Part shown: positions 50,953 to 61,212 of the stretch, piece by piece
How the letters are laid out: every line of letters begins with the position of its first letter
Numbering within the stretch: position 1 is the first letter of the stretch
Origin: Streptomyces sp. MBT53
Lineage (GTDB): Bacteria > Actinomycetota > Actinomycetes > Streptomycetales > Streptomycetaceae
Direction of reading: 5' to 3'
NCBI RefSeq assembly: GCF_016654115.1
Contig: NZ_JAEQAZ010000013.1
Location: 25,757-89,756 of the forward strand
DNA length: 64,000 nt
Program-made: the position numbers and the translations under genes
The notes under the pieces: generated by a model
Database searches by the model: none
Told to the model about the DNA's origin: nothing
What the model saw: only the letters and a program-made list of their open reading frames with translations

Positions 50953-51732
50953 ATGGACGACACGGACGACGTGATGGTGGAACGCTTCCTCGAAGACGGG
51001 TTCGTGAAGATCGAGGGCGCCTTCCCGCCGCGCGTCGCCGCCGACTGCGCGCGGCTGCTGTGGCGGGAGACGGGCTACGACCCGGACGATCCCGGCACCT
51101 GGAAGGATCCCGTGGTCTGGGTACCGGGCATGGGGCAGGGCCCGTTCGCGGCGGCCGCCAACTCCCCCGCGCTGCACGGGGCGTTCGACCTCCTGGTCGG
51201 CGAGGGACGCTGGGCGCCGCGCTACGGTCTGGGCGCGTTTCCGCTGCGCTTCCCGCACGAGGACGAACCCGACGACGCCGGCTGGCACATCGACGGGAGC
51301 TACACCCCCGAGGGCGAGACCTGGCCGTTCGCCAGTCTGCGCTCGCGGGACCGTGCGCTGCTGATGCTGTTCCTGTTCACCGAGGTGACCGAGGACAACG
51401 CCCCGACCCGCATTCGTGTCGGCTCGCACCTCGACGTACCGCCCCTCCTGGAACCGTACGGCGAGGCGGGGGTGTCCGGTCTGGAGATCGCCCCGCGACT
51501 GGTCGAGGCCACCGCCCACCGCCCCCTCGCCTACGCCACCGGCAGCCCCGGTGACGTGTACCTGTGCCATCCCTTCCTGGTCCACGCGGCCCAGCCGAAC
51601 CACGGCACCCGGCCACGTTTCCTGGCGCAGCCACCGCTGATGCCGGCGGTCCCCTTCGAGCTGGACCGCCCGGACGGCGACTACTCGGCGGTGGAGTTCG
51701 CGATCCGGCAGGGGCTGGCGGGGAAGGGCTGA
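50953..51732 (+). CDS. Phytanoyl-CoA dioxygenase-like Fe(II)/2OG oxygenase
   Basis: Non-haem iron dioxygenase of 259 residues. The iron ligands are H112 and D114 in GWHIDGSY, with H211 in LVHAAQPNHG as the distal histidine; R220 or R222 would bind 2-oxoglutarate. ATG 50953 (MDDTDDVMVERF) is preferred; longer in-frame starts exist. It diverges from the methyltransferase gene. It hydroxylates a small molecule; the substrate is not predictable, and phytanoyl-CoA itself is unlikely in this setting. Confidence 0.87.
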   Translation: MDDTDDVMVERFLEDGFVKIEGAFPPRVAADCARLLWRETGYDPDDPGTWKDPVVWVPGMGQGPFAAAANSPALHGAFDLLVGEGRWAPRYGLGAFPLRFPHEDEPDDAGWHIDGSYTPEGETWPFASLRSRDRALLMLFLFTEVTEDNAPTRIRVGSHLDVPPLLEPYGEAGVSGLEIAPRLVEATAHRPLAYATGSPGDVYLCHPFLVHAAQPNHGTRPRFLAQPPLMPAVPFELDRPDGDYSAVEFAIRQGLAGKG

Positions 51733-51840
51733 CCCCGGCGGACCCCCGCGCCTTGAGGGGCGGGCGCGGGGGTGTATGCCATGTGCGATGCGTTACACGA
51801 TCACTGTCTGCGTCTACTGCGCGCGATTTCTGTATGCGAT

Positions 51841-53556
51841 CTACAGAGGCGGGTAAGCGTTCGCCATCAGCTGCTGGAACTGCGCCGAGAACCAGTGCCC
51901 GGACAGCGGGGCGTTCGGCAGCGCGCCCGACATGTTGTTGCCGTTGCGGGCGTTGCCCGTGTACGTCGGGTCGCACATGCGGTCGAAGCCCTTGCCCTCG
52001 TCGTTGGCGATGGCCGTGCTGGAGCCGTCCGACTCACCCGGCGGCTTCATCCACACGTAGGCGTCGATGCCGGTCGCGGGGGCGGCCTGCGGACGCTCGC
52101 CGAGGCCGGCTCCGGACTGGTTGCACCAGTTCCCGACCTGGATCCGGCGGTCGTAGCGACCACCGTCGACGTACGTGTCCACACTGGTCGTCGCTCCGGG
52201 ACCGGTGGGCCGGGCCGAGCCGCCCCAGCCGTTGCGGGAGGTGTCGATCAGCATGCCGATACCGGAGTTGAAGCCCACGGACACCAACTGGTTGCGGAAC
52301 GCCTGGGCGTACGACAGCTCGTCGACGTAGCGGTTCCAGTCGACCCACTTGGACTGGCGTACGGAGACACCGTTGACGCTGTCGTTGATGGTGAAGTTGT
52401 TCTCTTTCAGGGCGCTGTAGTTGGCCGTGTTGGTGATGAAGCCGGCGACGTCGTTGACGGTCGCGCCCTCGGCGTTGGCGGCCTGGTAGAAGAGGTTCGC
52501 GGCGGGCGCGAAGTTGTCGTCCCAGCCGAGCCAGCCGTGGTGTCCGGCGTCGATGTAGTTGTAGACGTTGGGGATCGCGCCGAGCTTGTTCAGCGCGTAG
52601 CCGACGCCCTTCACGTAGTTGCCGTTGGCGAGCATCGTGTCGCACTGCGGGGTGGCGGTGGCCTTGCTGCCGGTGTTGGTCACGAGGTTGGGCAGCGAGT
52701 CGATCTCGATCGTGGTGACGATCCGCAGCGAGGCGTACTTGCTGTCGGCGAGGATCGCGGCGATCGGGTCGATGAACTCGGTCTCGTAGCGCCCGATTTC
52801 GGTCGGGCCGAGCTCTCCGTTCGAGGCGAGGGCCGCGCAGTCGCGTCCGGGCAGGTCGTAGACGACGAGTTGGACGACCTCTTGGCCGGTGCCCTTCTGG
52901 GCGAGCGCCGCGTCGAGGTGGGCGCGCAGGCCCATGCCGCCGTTGACGCCGTTGATGGCGGCGATGCGGTCGAGCCAGACGCCGGTGGGCTGGTTGGAGA
53001 TCCGGCTGCCACCGGTCTCGGCGGCGGCCTTCGCGGACCACTCCGGGTTCACGTACACCTTGGCGCCGGCGTACGGGTTGTCGACCCGCGTGCCGGGATC
53101 GGTGCCGCCACCGCCGCCTCCCCCGCCGCTGCCGTCGTCGACGTTGCAGGTCACGCCGTCGAGGGTGAAGGCGGTCGGGAGCGCGTTGGTGCCGCTGTAG
53201 GAGGCGTTGAAGCCGAAGCTGACCGAACTCCCGGTCGGCAGGCTCGCGTTGTAGGTCTCGTTGGCCGCCGTGACGGCGGTCCCGCTCTGGCTGATCTTCG
53301 CGTTCCAGCCGCTGGTGACCTTCTGGTTGCCGGCGTACGCCCACTTCACGGCCCAACTCGACTTGGCGGCCGAGTTGTTGGTGATCGTGACGGCGGCGGT
53401 GAAGCCGGTGTCCCACTGGTTCTGCACCTTGTAGTCGACGCTGCACGGGATCGCGGCGATGCCGACGTCCGAGGAGGGGGTGACGGCGACCGCCGTCCCC
53501 GAGGCCCCGGCGACGAGCACCAAGGCAGCGAGCAACGCTGTTCTGGTACGGCTCAT
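51841..53556 (-). CDS. Secreted GH6 cellulase with N-terminal CBM2
   Basis: Extracellular cellobiohydrolase-type enzyme of 571 residues: signal peptide (about 1-25), CBM2 (about 36-138; the usual terminal cysteine pair in IPCSVDYK and VTCNVD), Gly-rich linker (about 140-151) and GH6 domain (about 155-571). GH6 motifs include VVYDLPGRDCAALASNGE, VTTIEIDSLPNLV, YIDAGHHGWLGW and YVWMKPPGESDG, holding the catalytic aspartates. The large loops suggest an exo-acting enzyme. It starts 102 bp after the GH5 stop and is probably co-transcribed from the CebR-controlled region. Confidence 0.94.
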   Translation of the reverse strand: MSRTRTALLAALVLVAGASGTAVAVTPSSDVGIAAIPCSVDYKVQNQWDTGFTAAVTITNNSAAKSSWAVKWAYAGNQKVTSGWNAKISQSGTAVTAANETYNASLPTGSSVSFGFNASYSGTNALPTAFTLDGVTCNVDDGSGGGGGGGGTDPGTRVDNPYAGAKVYVNPEWSAKAAAETGGSRISNQPTGVWLDRIAAINGVNGGMGLRAHLDAALAQKGTGQEVVQLVVYDLPGRDCAALASNGELGPTEIGRYETEFIDPIAAILADSKYASLRIVTTIEIDSLPNLVTNTGSKATATPQCDTMLANGNYVKGVGYALNKLGAIPNVYNYIDAGHHGWLGWDDNFAPAANLFYQAANAEGATVNDVAGFITNTANYSALKENNFTINDSVNGVSVRQSKWVDWNRYVDELSYAQAFRNQLVSVGFNSGIGMLIDTSRNGWGGSARPTGPGATTSVDTYVDGGRYDRRIQVGNWCNQSGAGLGERPQAAPATGIDAYVWMKPPGESDGSSTAIANDEGKGFDRMCDPTYTGNARNGNNMSGALPNAPLSGHWFSAQFQQLMANAYPPL

Positions 53557-53566
53557 GAGTGCGGGT

Positions 53567-53585
53567 TTCCTTGTCTGGTAAGGAA
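53567..53585 (-). promoter_or_regulatory. Small hairpin covering the GH6 ribosome-binding site
   Basis: In leftward RNA UUCCUU and AAGGAA (6-bp stem, 7-nt loop) flank the start region, with AAGGAA being the likely Shine-Dalgarno sequence. The stem may tune GH6 translation. No gene lies in 53586-53658, which has short GTG/CTG-rich repeats. Confidence 0.35.
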
Positions 53586-53658
53586 GTTGGTTGCGGGTGC
53601 TGTGGTGTGCGCTGTTCGGTGTGTGCTGCTGATGTGCGCTGTCGGTGTGCGGGGGCGC

Positions 53659-55140
53659 CTATCCGTTGAGGGCGCGCAGGTGGTCGCGCAGCCCGATGCC
53701 GTACGCGGTGGGCGTGCCGGTGTAGTCGGAGATCAGCGACGGACCGGCGGAACAGTCCCAGGTGTTCCAGGTCCAGCCGAGATACGAGAGCCCGCGGTCG
53801 TCGAACCACTTCATGACCTGGTCGACGAAGGCGTGCGAGCAGGTGTTCTCGCCCATCTCCCCTGCCACCAGCGGTACTTGGGCCGCGACGGGGGCGAGGG
53901 TGGAGTTCCAGCAGCTCTCGCTCGCGCAGGTGTTGAAGTTGTACACGTGGTACGCGGCGACGAGATTGCCGGTCGGATCGGTGGGCTTGTAGGCCAGCCA
54001 CTGGCTGAGGTCGTTGGAGTACGCGAGCCCACCGGCCATGATCACGTTCTTGGCGCCGGTCGACCGTACGGCGTCGACGAGATCCTGCATACCGGCGACC
54101 TCGTACCCGATGCCGGGGCAGGTGCCGCCGTCCCGCCAGCACTGCCACGCCTGGGTGGTCGTGGAGGTGGCGCGGTCCGGATACGGCTCGTTGAACAGGT
54201 CGAACGCGACGGCCTGATCAGCCTTGAAGGTGCTGGCGACCGAGGACCAGAACGACGGGGTGTACTGCGCGTCCGGCATCGGTTTCTGGCAGGTGGCGTG
54301 CACGTCGGAGCAGCCCGCCGAGTTGCCGGTGTACTGGCCGTAGGTCCAGTGCAGTTCGACGATCGGTGTCATGCCGTGCGCCTCGACCTTCGCCACCAGG
54401 TCCTTGACGGCGGCGATGTAGTTGGCGCCCGCGTACTCGGGCTTGATGTTCGAAAGGCCCAGCCAGCACTCCTCGTTGAGCGGAATGCGGACCACGTTCG
54501 CCTTCCAGTCGGCGATCGCCGCGACGGCCGCGTCGTCCACCGGGCCGTCCCAAATGCCGTAGCCCTGAACGCACATGAACTCGCCGCCGGAGCGATTGAC
54601 GCCGAGCAGGCGGCGGTTGGTGCCACCCGCGTCCACGAGCTTGTTGCCGGAGACGTGCAGCGCGGGCGCGCTGCCGCTCGGTGGCGGTGAGGTCGGAGGC
54701 GGCGAGGTCGGTGGTGTCGGCTCCGAATCGACGTTGCAGGTCGTGCCGTTGAGCTTGAACGCGGACGGTACGGCGTTGCTCCCGGACCAGTTGGCGAGGA
54801 AGCCGGCACTCACGCTCGCGCCGGTGCCGAGCGAGCCGTTCCAGCTCTCGTTGGTCGCGGTGACCGTCGTGCCGGACTGGGACCATTTGGCGTTCCAGCC
54901 CTGGGTGACCTTCTGGCCACCGGCGAAGTCGAAGGTCAGGCTCCAACTGGTCACCGGTGCCATGTTGTTGGTGATCTGCACTGCGCCCTGGAATCCGGTG
55001 CCCCACTGGCTGGTGACCGAGTACTCCACCGTGCACGCGGGGGTCGCGCCGGACGCCGTGACCACCGGAACGACCATGGCCCCGACAAGGGCGGTCGCGC
55101 CGGCGACGGCTAAAAGGATTGAACGCGGGGGGTGTCGCAT
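53659..55140 (-). CDS. Secreted GH5 endoglucanase with N-terminal CBM2
   Basis: Extracellular cellulase of 493 residues: signal peptide (about 1-32), CBM2 (about 35-137), Pro/Thr/Ser linker (140-157) and GH5 barrel (about 158-493). The acid/base is E318 in [10 protein letters not shown] and the nucleophile E428 in VAGEMGEN; the WGYN-type end is [12 protein letters not shown]. It cuts internal beta-1,4-glucan bonds. First gene of the leftward cellulase pair, with a degenerate CebR-like site at 55188-55201 upstream. Confidence 0.94.
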   Translation of the reverse strand: MRHPPRSILLAVAGATALVGAMVVPVVTASGATPACTVEYSVTSQWGTGFQGAVQITNNMAPVTSWSLTFDFAGGQKVTQGWNAKWSQSGTTVTATNESWNGSLGTGASVSAGFLANWSGSNAVPSAFKLNGTTCNVDSEPTPPTSPPPTSPPPSGSAPALHVSGNKLVDAGGTNRRLLGVNRSGGEFMCVQGYGIWDGPVDDAAVAAIADWKANVVRIPLNEECWLGLSNIKPEYAGANYIAAVKDLVAKVEAHGMTPIVELHWTYGQYTGNSAGCSDVHATCQKPMPDAQYTPSFWSSVASTFKADQAVAFDLFNEPYPDRATSTTTQAWQCWRDGGTCPGIGYEVAGMQDLVDAVRSTGAKNVIMAGGLAYSNDLSQWLAYKPTDPTGNLVAAYHVYNFNTCASESCWNSTLAPVAAQVPLVAGEMGENTCSHAFVDQVMKWFDDRGLSYLGWTWNTWDCSAGPSLISDYTGTPTAYGIGLRDHLRALNG

Positions 55141-55187
55141 GAGCGACTCCTTGCAGCTCGGGCGCGTCGTACGGACGCGTCGACTGA

Positions 55188-55201
55188 CGGAATCGCTCCC
55201 A
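55188..55201. promoter_or_regulatory. Degenerate CebR-like box
   Basis: CGGAATCGCTCCCA matches the CebR box TGGGAGCGCTCCCA at 11 of 14 positions with one intact half, 47 bp before the GH5 start. Confidence 0.5.
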
Positions 55202-55341
55202 CTGGTGTCCAGGAAGGTAGCGCCAAGTGACGGTAAAGGACAGGGGAGTCACAGACTTTCGCCGACTTTCCCTCAACCGACACCTGTCGAATCTTTTCGA
55301 CTCCGTAAGCACCTTGACGGCTCTGACCCCCGTCCCCACGA

Positions 55342-55355
55342 TGGGAGCGCTCCCA
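55342..55355. promoter_or_regulatory. CebR box
   Basis: TGGGAGCGCTCCCA is the exact palindrome recognised by the cellobiose/cellotriose-responsive LacI repressor CebR. It lies 62 bp before the GH48 start in the 277-bp divergent region with GH5. Confidence 0.92.
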
Positions 55356-55417
55356 CTGGTTCAAGGCTTGTTGCTGCTCCGCCCCCACCCCTCCGAGCCG
55401 CAAGGAGGAACCAGCAC

Positions 55418-58336
55418 ATGCACCCCAGAAGGAGACGCCGTTTGACGCGGCGACTGTGGACCGCTGTCGTGGCGGCCCTAGCACTTCCCGTCTCGATGCT
55501 CGCGACGGGCACAACTCCCGCCCAGGCGGCGACAGTTCAGTGCAGCGTGGACTACAAGACCAATGACTGGGGCTCCGGCTTCACCGCGGATCTGACCCTG
55601 ACGAACCGGGGTACGGACGCGATCAACGGCTGGACCCTGACGTACTCCTACGCCGGCAACCAGAAGCTCAGCAACGGCTGGAACGGCACCTGGTCCCAGT
55701 CCGGCAGCGCGGTCACGGTGACGAACGCGTCCTACAACGGGACGATCGCCGCGGGCGCCGCCGTCTCGACCGGCGCGCAGTTCAGCTACAGCGGGACGAA
55801 CACCGCGCCCACCTCGTTCGCGATCAACGGCACCACCTGCGTCGGTGCCCATCAGCCGCCGATCACGGTGCTGACCAGTCCGAGCACGGGCGCGATCTAC
55901 ACGCAGGGGGCCGCGATCCCGCTCGCGGCGACCGCGGCGGCGGCCGACAACGCGACGATCAGCAAGGTCGAGTTCTACGACGACACCACGCTGCTCGGCA
56001 CGGACACGAGCTCGCCGTACTCGTTCTCGACCTCTGGTTTGACCGTGGGCAGTCATTCGCTGGTGGCGAAGGCGTACGACAGCCTGGGCGCGTCCGGCAC
56101 GTCCGCGCCGGTCGGCATCACGGTCGCCTCGGGACCCGCGATCGTGGCCTCACCGACCCAACTGGGCATCCAGCAGGGGAAGTCGGGCACGTACGCGGTG
56201 TCGCTGTCCTCGCAGCCCTCGTCGAACGTGACCGTGACGTCAGCTCGCGCGAGCGGCAACACGGGCCTGTCGGTCACCGGCGGCGGGACGCTCACCTTCA
56301 CGCCGTCGAACTGGAGCACCGCGCAGACGGTGACCGTCACGGCCGACGCGTCCGGCACCGGTTCGGCGGCCTTCGACTCGACGGCGACGGGCTTCACCAA
56401 GGCGACGGTCACGGTGACTGAGCTGGCGGCGGCGAACGCGTACGACGCCCGCTTCCTGGACCTCTACGGCAAGATCACCAACCCGGCGAACGGCTACTTC
56501 TCGCCCCAGGGCATCCCCTACCACTCGGTGGAGACCCTGATCGTGGAGGCGCCGGACCAGGGGCACGAGACGACGTCGGAGGCGTACAGCTATCTGCTGT
56601 GGCTGCAGGCGATGTACGGCAAGGTGACGGGTGACTGGTCGAAGTTCAACGGCGCCTGGGCCCTCATGGAGAAGTACATGATCCCGACCCACGCCGACCA
56701 GCCGACGAACTCCTTCTACAACGCCTCGAAGCCGGCGACGTACGCGCCCGAGCTGGACACCCCGAACGAGTATCCGGCGAAGCTCGACACCTCGGTGTCG
56801 GTGGGATCGGATCCGATCGCCGGTGAACTGAAGACCGCATACGGTACGGACGATGTCTACGGTATGCACTGGCTGGAGGATGTCGACAACACCTACGGCT
56901 ACGGCGACACGCCGGGTGGCGGGTGCGAGGCGGGGCCGACGGCGAGCGGGCCGTCGTACATCAACACCTTCCAGCGCGGACCGCAGGAGTCCGTGTGGGA
57001 GACGGTGCCTCAGCCGACCTGCGACGCCTTCAAGTACGGCGGTACGAATGGGTACTTGGACCTGTTCACCGGTGACTCCTCGTACGCCAAGCAGTGGAAG
57101 TACACCGATGCCCCGGACGCCGACGCGCGGGCTGTGCAGGCCGCGTACTGGGCCGACACCTGGGCCAAGGAGCAGGGCAAGGGCGCCGACGTCTCGGCGA
57201 CCGTCGGCAAGGCGGCGAAGATGGGCGACTATCTGCGGTATGCGATGTACGACAAGTACTTCAAGAAAATCGGCAACTGTGTCGGTCCGTCCACCTGCCC
57301 GGCCGGCACCGGAAAGGACGCCTCGGACTATCTGCTGTCCTGGTACTACGCGTGGGGCGGTGCCAACGACACCAGCGCGGGCTGGGCGTGGCGCATCGGG
57401 TCCAGCCATGTGCACGGGGGCTATCAAAACCCCCTGGCTGCCTACGCGTTGAGTTCGTACGCGGACCTGAAGCCCAAGTCGGCGACGGGCGCGGCGGATT
57501 GGGGTACCTCGCTGACCCGGCAGCTGGAGTTCTACCGCTGGCTGCAGTCGAGCGAGGGTGCCATCGCCGGTGGGGCGACGAACAGTTGGCAGGGGCGGTA
57601 CGCGAGTCCGCCGGCCGGGACGTCGACGTTCTACGGCATGTACTACGACCAGCAGCCCGTCTACCACGACCCGCCGTCCAACCAGTGGTTCGGCTTCCAG
57701 GCGTGGTCGATGGAGCGGGTCGCCGAGTACTACCAGCAGACGGGGAACGCGAGCGCGAAGGCGGTTCTCGACAAGTGGGTGGCGTGGGCGCTGTCCAAGA
57801 CCACGGTCAATCCGGACGGCACGTATCTGATCCCCTCCACGCTGCAGTGGTCGGGGCAGCCGGACACCTGGAACGCGTCAAGTCCCGGTGCCAACACGGG
57901 ACTTCATGTCACCGTCGCCGACTACACCAATGACGTCGGTGTCGCGGCCGCGTATGCCAAGACGCTGACGTACTACGCCGCGAAGTCCGGGTCCGCCGCG
58001 GCGAAGACGACGGCGAAGGCTCTTCTCGACGGCATGTGGAACAACTACCAGGACAGTCTGGGCATCGCCGTTCCGGAGACCCGCGCGGACTACAACCGGT
58101 TCGACGACAGCGTGTATGTGCCGAGCGGTTGGACCGGGACGATGCCGAACGGGGACGCGGTCAACTCCGCTTCCACGTTCGCCTCGTTGAGGTCCTTCTA
58201 CAAGAACGATCCGGCGTGGTCGAAGATCCAGAGCTATCTGGCGGGCGGGGCCGCGCCTGTCTTCACGTATCACCGGTTCTGGGCGCAGGCGGATGTCGCG
58301 TTGGCCATGGGGTCGTATGCGGAGCTTCTTGAGTAG
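55418..58336 (+). CDS. Secreted GH48 exoglucanase with CBM2
   Basis: Processive reducing-end cellobiohydrolase of 972 residues: signal peptide (about 1-38), CBM2 (about 40-142), an Ig-like module (about 146-236; [20 protein letters not shown]), a second beta-sandwich module (about 240-336; [18 protein letters not shown]) and GH48 (about 341-972). The catalytic acid is probably E388 in [15 protein letters not shown] 55418 follows AAGGAGGAA. The perfect CebR box upstream implies induction by cello-oligosaccharides. It is the key exo-enzyme of the cluster and acts with GH6, GH5 and GH74. Confidence 0.95.
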   Translation: MHPRRRRRLTRRLWTAVVAALALPVSMLATGTTPAQAATVQCSVDYKTNDWGSGFTADLTLTNRGTDAINGWTLTYSYAGNQKLSNGWNGTWSQSGSAVTVTNASYNGTIAAGAAVSTGAQFSYSGTNTAPTSFAINGTTCVGAHQPPITVLTSPSTGAIYTQGAAIPLAATAAAADNATISKVEFYDDTTLLGTDTSSPYSFSTSGLTVGSHSLVAKAYDSLGASGTSAPVGITVASGPAIVASPTQLGIQQGKSGTYAVSLSSQPSSNVTVTSARASGNTGLSVTGGGTLTFTPSNWSTAQTVTVTADASGTGSAAFDSTATGFTKATVTVTELAAANAYDARFLDLYGKITNPANGYFSPQGIPYHSVETLIVEAPDQGHETTSEAYSYLLWLQAMYGKVTGDWSKFNGAWALMEKYMIPTHADQPTNSFYNASKPATYAPELDTPNEYPAKLDTSVSVGSDPIAGELKTAYGTDDVYGMHWLEDVDNTYGYGDTPGGGCEAGPTASGPSYINTFQRGPQESVWETVPQPTCDAFKYGGTNGYLDLFTGDSSYAKQWKYTDAPDADARAVQAAYWADTWAKEQGKGADVSATVGKAAKMGDYLRYAMYDKYFKKIGNCVGPSTCPAGTGKDASDYLLSWYYAWGGANDTSAGWAWRIGSSHVHGGYQNPLAAYALSSYADLKPKSATGAADWGTSLTRQLEFYRWLQSSEGAIAGGATNSWQGRYASPPAGTSTFYGMYYDQQPVYHDPPSNQWFGFQAWSMERVAEYYQQTGNASAKAVLDKWVAWALSKTTVNPDGTYLIPSTLQWSGQPDTWNASSPGANTGLHVTVADYTNDVGVAAAYAKTLTYYAAKSGSAAAKTTAKALLDGMWNNYQDSLGIAVPETRADYNRFDDSVYVPSGWTGTMPNGDAVNSASTFASLRSFYKNDPAWSKIQSYLAGGAAPVFTYHRFWAQADVALAMGSYAELLE

Positions 58337-58379
58337 TTGCGCGGGTTGGGTCGTTCTTTGGCTGCGGGTCCGTTGTGGC

Positions 58380-58415
58380 TGGTCGCGCAGTTCCCCGCGC
58401 CCCTAAGGGGGCGCT
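58380..58415. repeat. Streptomyces interspersed repeat with hairpin
   Basis: TGGTCGCGCAGTTCCCCGCG followed by GCGCCCC-TAAG-GGGGCGC (58397-58414) resembles a short sequence scattered between genes in many Streptomyces genomes (from memory). The hairpin may weaken read-through from GH48 into GH74. The rest of 58337-58516 has no gene. Confidence 0.65.
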
Positions 58416-58516
58416 GCACCTCACGGCACATTCAAGAAACCGCCGGGCGGCCCCTGCCCGCACAGGGGGTCGCCCGGTCCTCTCACCTTTCCAACCCGCA
58501 AGGAGAGGACTCCCTC

Positions 58517-61180
58517 GTGCGAAGAACCCGTATCCTCACGGCCGTACTCGCCCTCGCCGCCGGCCTGTTGGCGGGCAGTCCGTCCGCCCTTGCCGCGAGT
58601 GCGCCGAAGACCGCGCTCGCCGCCGACACCTACACCTGGCACAACGCCCGTATCGACGGTGGTGGGTTCGTGCCCGGCATCGTCTTCAATCGGAAGGAGA
58701 AGAACCTCGCCTACGCCCGTACCGACATCGGCGGTGCCTACCGGTGGCAGGAGGCGACGAAGACCTGGACGCCGTTGCTGGACTCGGTCGGGTGGGACGA
58801 GTGGGGGCACACCGGGGTGGTGAGTCTCGCGTCCGACTCGGTCGACCCGAACAAGGTGTACGCGGCCGTCGGCACGTACACGAACAGCTGGGATCCCACG
58901 AACGGGGCCGTGCTCAGGTCGGCGGACCGGGGCGCGAGTTGGCAGAAGACCGATCTGCCGTTCAAGCTCGGCGGGAACATGCCGGGGCGCGGTATGGGAG
59001 AGCGGCTGGCGGTCGATCCGAACAAGGACAGCGTGCTGTATCTGGGCGCGCCCAGCGGGAAGGGGCTGTGGCGGTCGACGGACTCCGGGGTGACCTGGTC
59101 GCAGGTGGCGAACTTCCCCGACGTCGGCAACTACGTGCAGGATCCGACCGACACGAGCGGCTACGCGAGCGACAACCAGGGCATCGTGTGGGTCACCTTC
59201 GACGAGTCGACGGGTACGTCCGGCAGCGCGACGAAGACGATATATGTCGGTGTCGCCGACCAGGCCAACGCCGTGTACCGGTCGACGGACGCGGGCGCGA
59301 CGTGGAGTCGGGTGGCCGGGCAGCCGACCGGGTATCTGGCACACAAGGGTGTACTGGATGCGGTCAACGGTTATCTGTACATCGCATACAGCGACAAGGG
59401 CGGGCCGTACGACGGCGGCAAGGGGCACGTGTGGCGGTACGCGACCGCGACCGGCACATGGACGAACATCAGCCCGGTCGCGGAGGCCGACACCTACTAC
59501 GGTTTCAGCGGGCTGACCGTCGACCGGCAGCATCCGGGGACCGTGATGGCGACGGCGTACAGCTCCTGGTGGCCGGACACCCAGATCTTCCGCTCGACGG
59601 ACAGCGGCGGCACCTGGACGAAGGCCTGGGACTACACGTCGTATCCCAACCGGTCGAACCGCTTCACCATGGACGTGTCCTCCTCGCCCTGGCTGACCTT
59701 CGGGGCGAATCCGTCGCCGCCCGAACAGGCCCCGAAACTCGGCTGGATGACGGAGTCGCTGGAGATCGACCCGTTCGACTCGAACCGCATGATGTACGGC
59801 ACGGGCGCGACGCTCTACGGCACGGAGAACCTGACGAACTGGGACAGCGGCGGCCAGTTCACCGTGGAGCCGATGGTGCAGGGGCTGGAGGAGACGGCCG
59901 TCGAGGACCTCGCCGCTCCCCCGTCCGGCGGGGCCCAACTCCTCAGCGCGCTGGGCGACATCGGCGGGTTCCGGCACACGGATCTCACCAAGGTTCCCTC
60001 GATGATGTTCACTTCGCCGAACTTCACCACGACCACGAGCCTCGACTTCGCGGAGACCAACCCCAACACCGTGGTGAGGGTGGGCAATCTGGACTCGGGG
60101 CCGCACATCGCGTTCTCGACGGACAACGGCGCCAACTGGTTCGCGGGGACGGACCCTTCGGGCGTGAGCGGTGGCGGCACGGTGGCCGCGGCGGCGGACG
60201 GGAGCCGGTTCGTGTGGAGTCCGGCGGGTGCGGGTGTGCAGTACACGACGGGCTTCGGCTCGTCCTGGTCGGCGTCCAGCGGTATCCCGGCGGGTGCGAT
60301 CGTCGAGTCGGACCGGGTCGACGTGAAGACCTTCTACGGCTTCAAGTCGGGGAAATTCTACGTCAGTTCGGACGGCGGGGCGACCTTCACCGCGTCCTCG
60401 GCCACCGGGCTGCCCAGCGGTGACAGCGTGCGGTTCAAGGCGTTGCCCGGCACGAAGGGGGACGTGTGGCTGGCGGGCGGGGCGAGCGACGGGGCGTACG
60501 GGCTGTGGCATTCCACGGACGGCGGCGCCAGTTTCGCGAAACTCGGGAACGTAGGCCAGGCCGACACCATCGGCTTCGGCAAGGCGGCGACCGGTGCCTC
60601 GTACCAGACGCTCTACACGAGCGCGAAGATCGGCGGCGTACGCGGCATCTTCCGTTCGACCGACAAGGGCGTGAGCTGGACGCGGATCAACGACGATGCG
60701 CACCAGTGGGGTTGGACGGGTGCGGCGATCACCGGTGACCCGCGGGTGTACGGCCGGGTGTACGTGTCGACGAACGGGCGCGGGGTCGTCTACGGCGACT
60801 CCTCCGACGCCGGTGACGGAGGCGGCGGGGGTGGCGGCACCGATCCGACGCCTCCCACGGGCGCCTGCTCGGTCACGTACAAGATCACCAACCAGTGGAC
60901 GGGCGGCTTCCAGGCCGACGTCCAGGTGACCAACACCGGCTCAACCACCTGGAACGGCTGGTCACTTGGCTGGTCCTTCGCGGACGGTCAGCAGATCGGC
61001 CAACTGTGGAACGCCGACTGGACCCAGTCCGGCGCGACCGTGACGGCGAAGAATGTGAGCTGGAACGGGACGGTGGCGGCGGGTTCGTCGGTGGGGTTCG
61101 GGTTCACGGGGAGTTGGTCGGGGGTGAACACGAAGCCGAGCGTGTTCAAGGTGGGCGATCAGAGCTGCGTGGTGACCTGA
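58517..61180 (+). CDS. Secreted GH74 xyloglucanase with C-terminal CBM2
   Basis: Xyloglucan-specific endoglucanase of 887 residues: signal peptide (about 1-36), a tandem seven-bladed-propeller GH74 domain (about 38-770), Gly-rich linker and CBM2 (about 786-887). The catalytic aspartate is D70 in YARTDIGGAYRW; repeated Asp-box-like strings (RSTDSGVTW, RSTDAGATW, RSTDKGVSW) mark the blades. GTG 58517 follows AAGGAGAGGA. It opens the xyloglucan coat so the cellulases can reach the fibre. The 180-bp gap to GH48 is compatible with co-transcription. Confidence 0.94.
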   Translation: MRRTRILTAVLALAAGLLAGSPSALAASAPKTALAADTYTWHNARIDGGGFVPGIVFNRKEKNLAYARTDIGGAYRWQEATKTWTPLLDSVGWDEWGHTGVVSLASDSVDPNKVYAAVGTYTNSWDPTNGAVLRSADRGASWQKTDLPFKLGGNMPGRGMGERLAVDPNKDSVLYLGAPSGKGLWRSTDSGVTWSQVANFPDVGNYVQDPTDTSGYASDNQGIVWVTFDESTGTSGSATKTIYVGVADQANAVYRSTDAGATWSRVAGQPTGYLAHKGVLDAVNGYLYIAYSDKGGPYDGGKGHVWRYATATGTWTNISPVAEADTYYGFSGLTVDRQHPGTVMATAYSSWWPDTQIFRSTDSGGTWTKAWDYTSYPNRSNRFTMDVSSSPWLTFGANPSPPEQAPKLGWMTESLEIDPFDSNRMMYGTGATLYGTENLTNWDSGGQFTVEPMVQGLEETAVEDLAAPPSGGAQLLSALGDIGGFRHTDLTKVPSMMFTSPNFTTTTSLDFAETNPNTVVRVGNLDSGPHIAFSTDNGANWFAGTDPSGVSGGGTVAAAADGSRFVWSPAGAGVQYTTGFGSSWSASSGIPAGAIVESDRVDVKTFYGFKSGKFYVSSDGGATFTASSATGLPSGDSVRFKALPGTKGDVWLAGGASDGAYGLWHSTDGGASFAKLGNVGQADTIGFGKAATGASYQTLYTSAKIGGVRGIFRSTDKGVSWTRINDDAHQWGWTGAAITGDPRVYGRVYVSTNGRGVVYGDSSDAGDGGGGGGGTDPTPPTGACSVTYKITNQWTGGFQADVQVTNTGSTTWNGWSLGWSFADGQQIGQLWNADWTQSGATVTAKNVSWNGTVAAGSSVGFGFTGSWSGVNTKPSVFKVGDQSCVVT

Positions 61181-61185
61181 GCAGG

Positions 61186-61212
61186 GGGCGCGTACCTCAG
61201 GGGTGCGCGCCC
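61186..61212 (+). terminator. Terminator after GH74
   Basis: GGGCGCGTACC (61186-61196) pairs with GGTGCGCGCCC (61202-61212), with one U-G pair in the plus-strand RNA and a 5-nt loop. Confidence 0.7.

Noticed and set aside
51829..51847. Dyad TCTGTA-N7-TACAGA at the GH6 stop
   Set aside because: Overlaps the stop codon and is AT-rich and weak; it may be chance or a poor terminator, so no operator was called.
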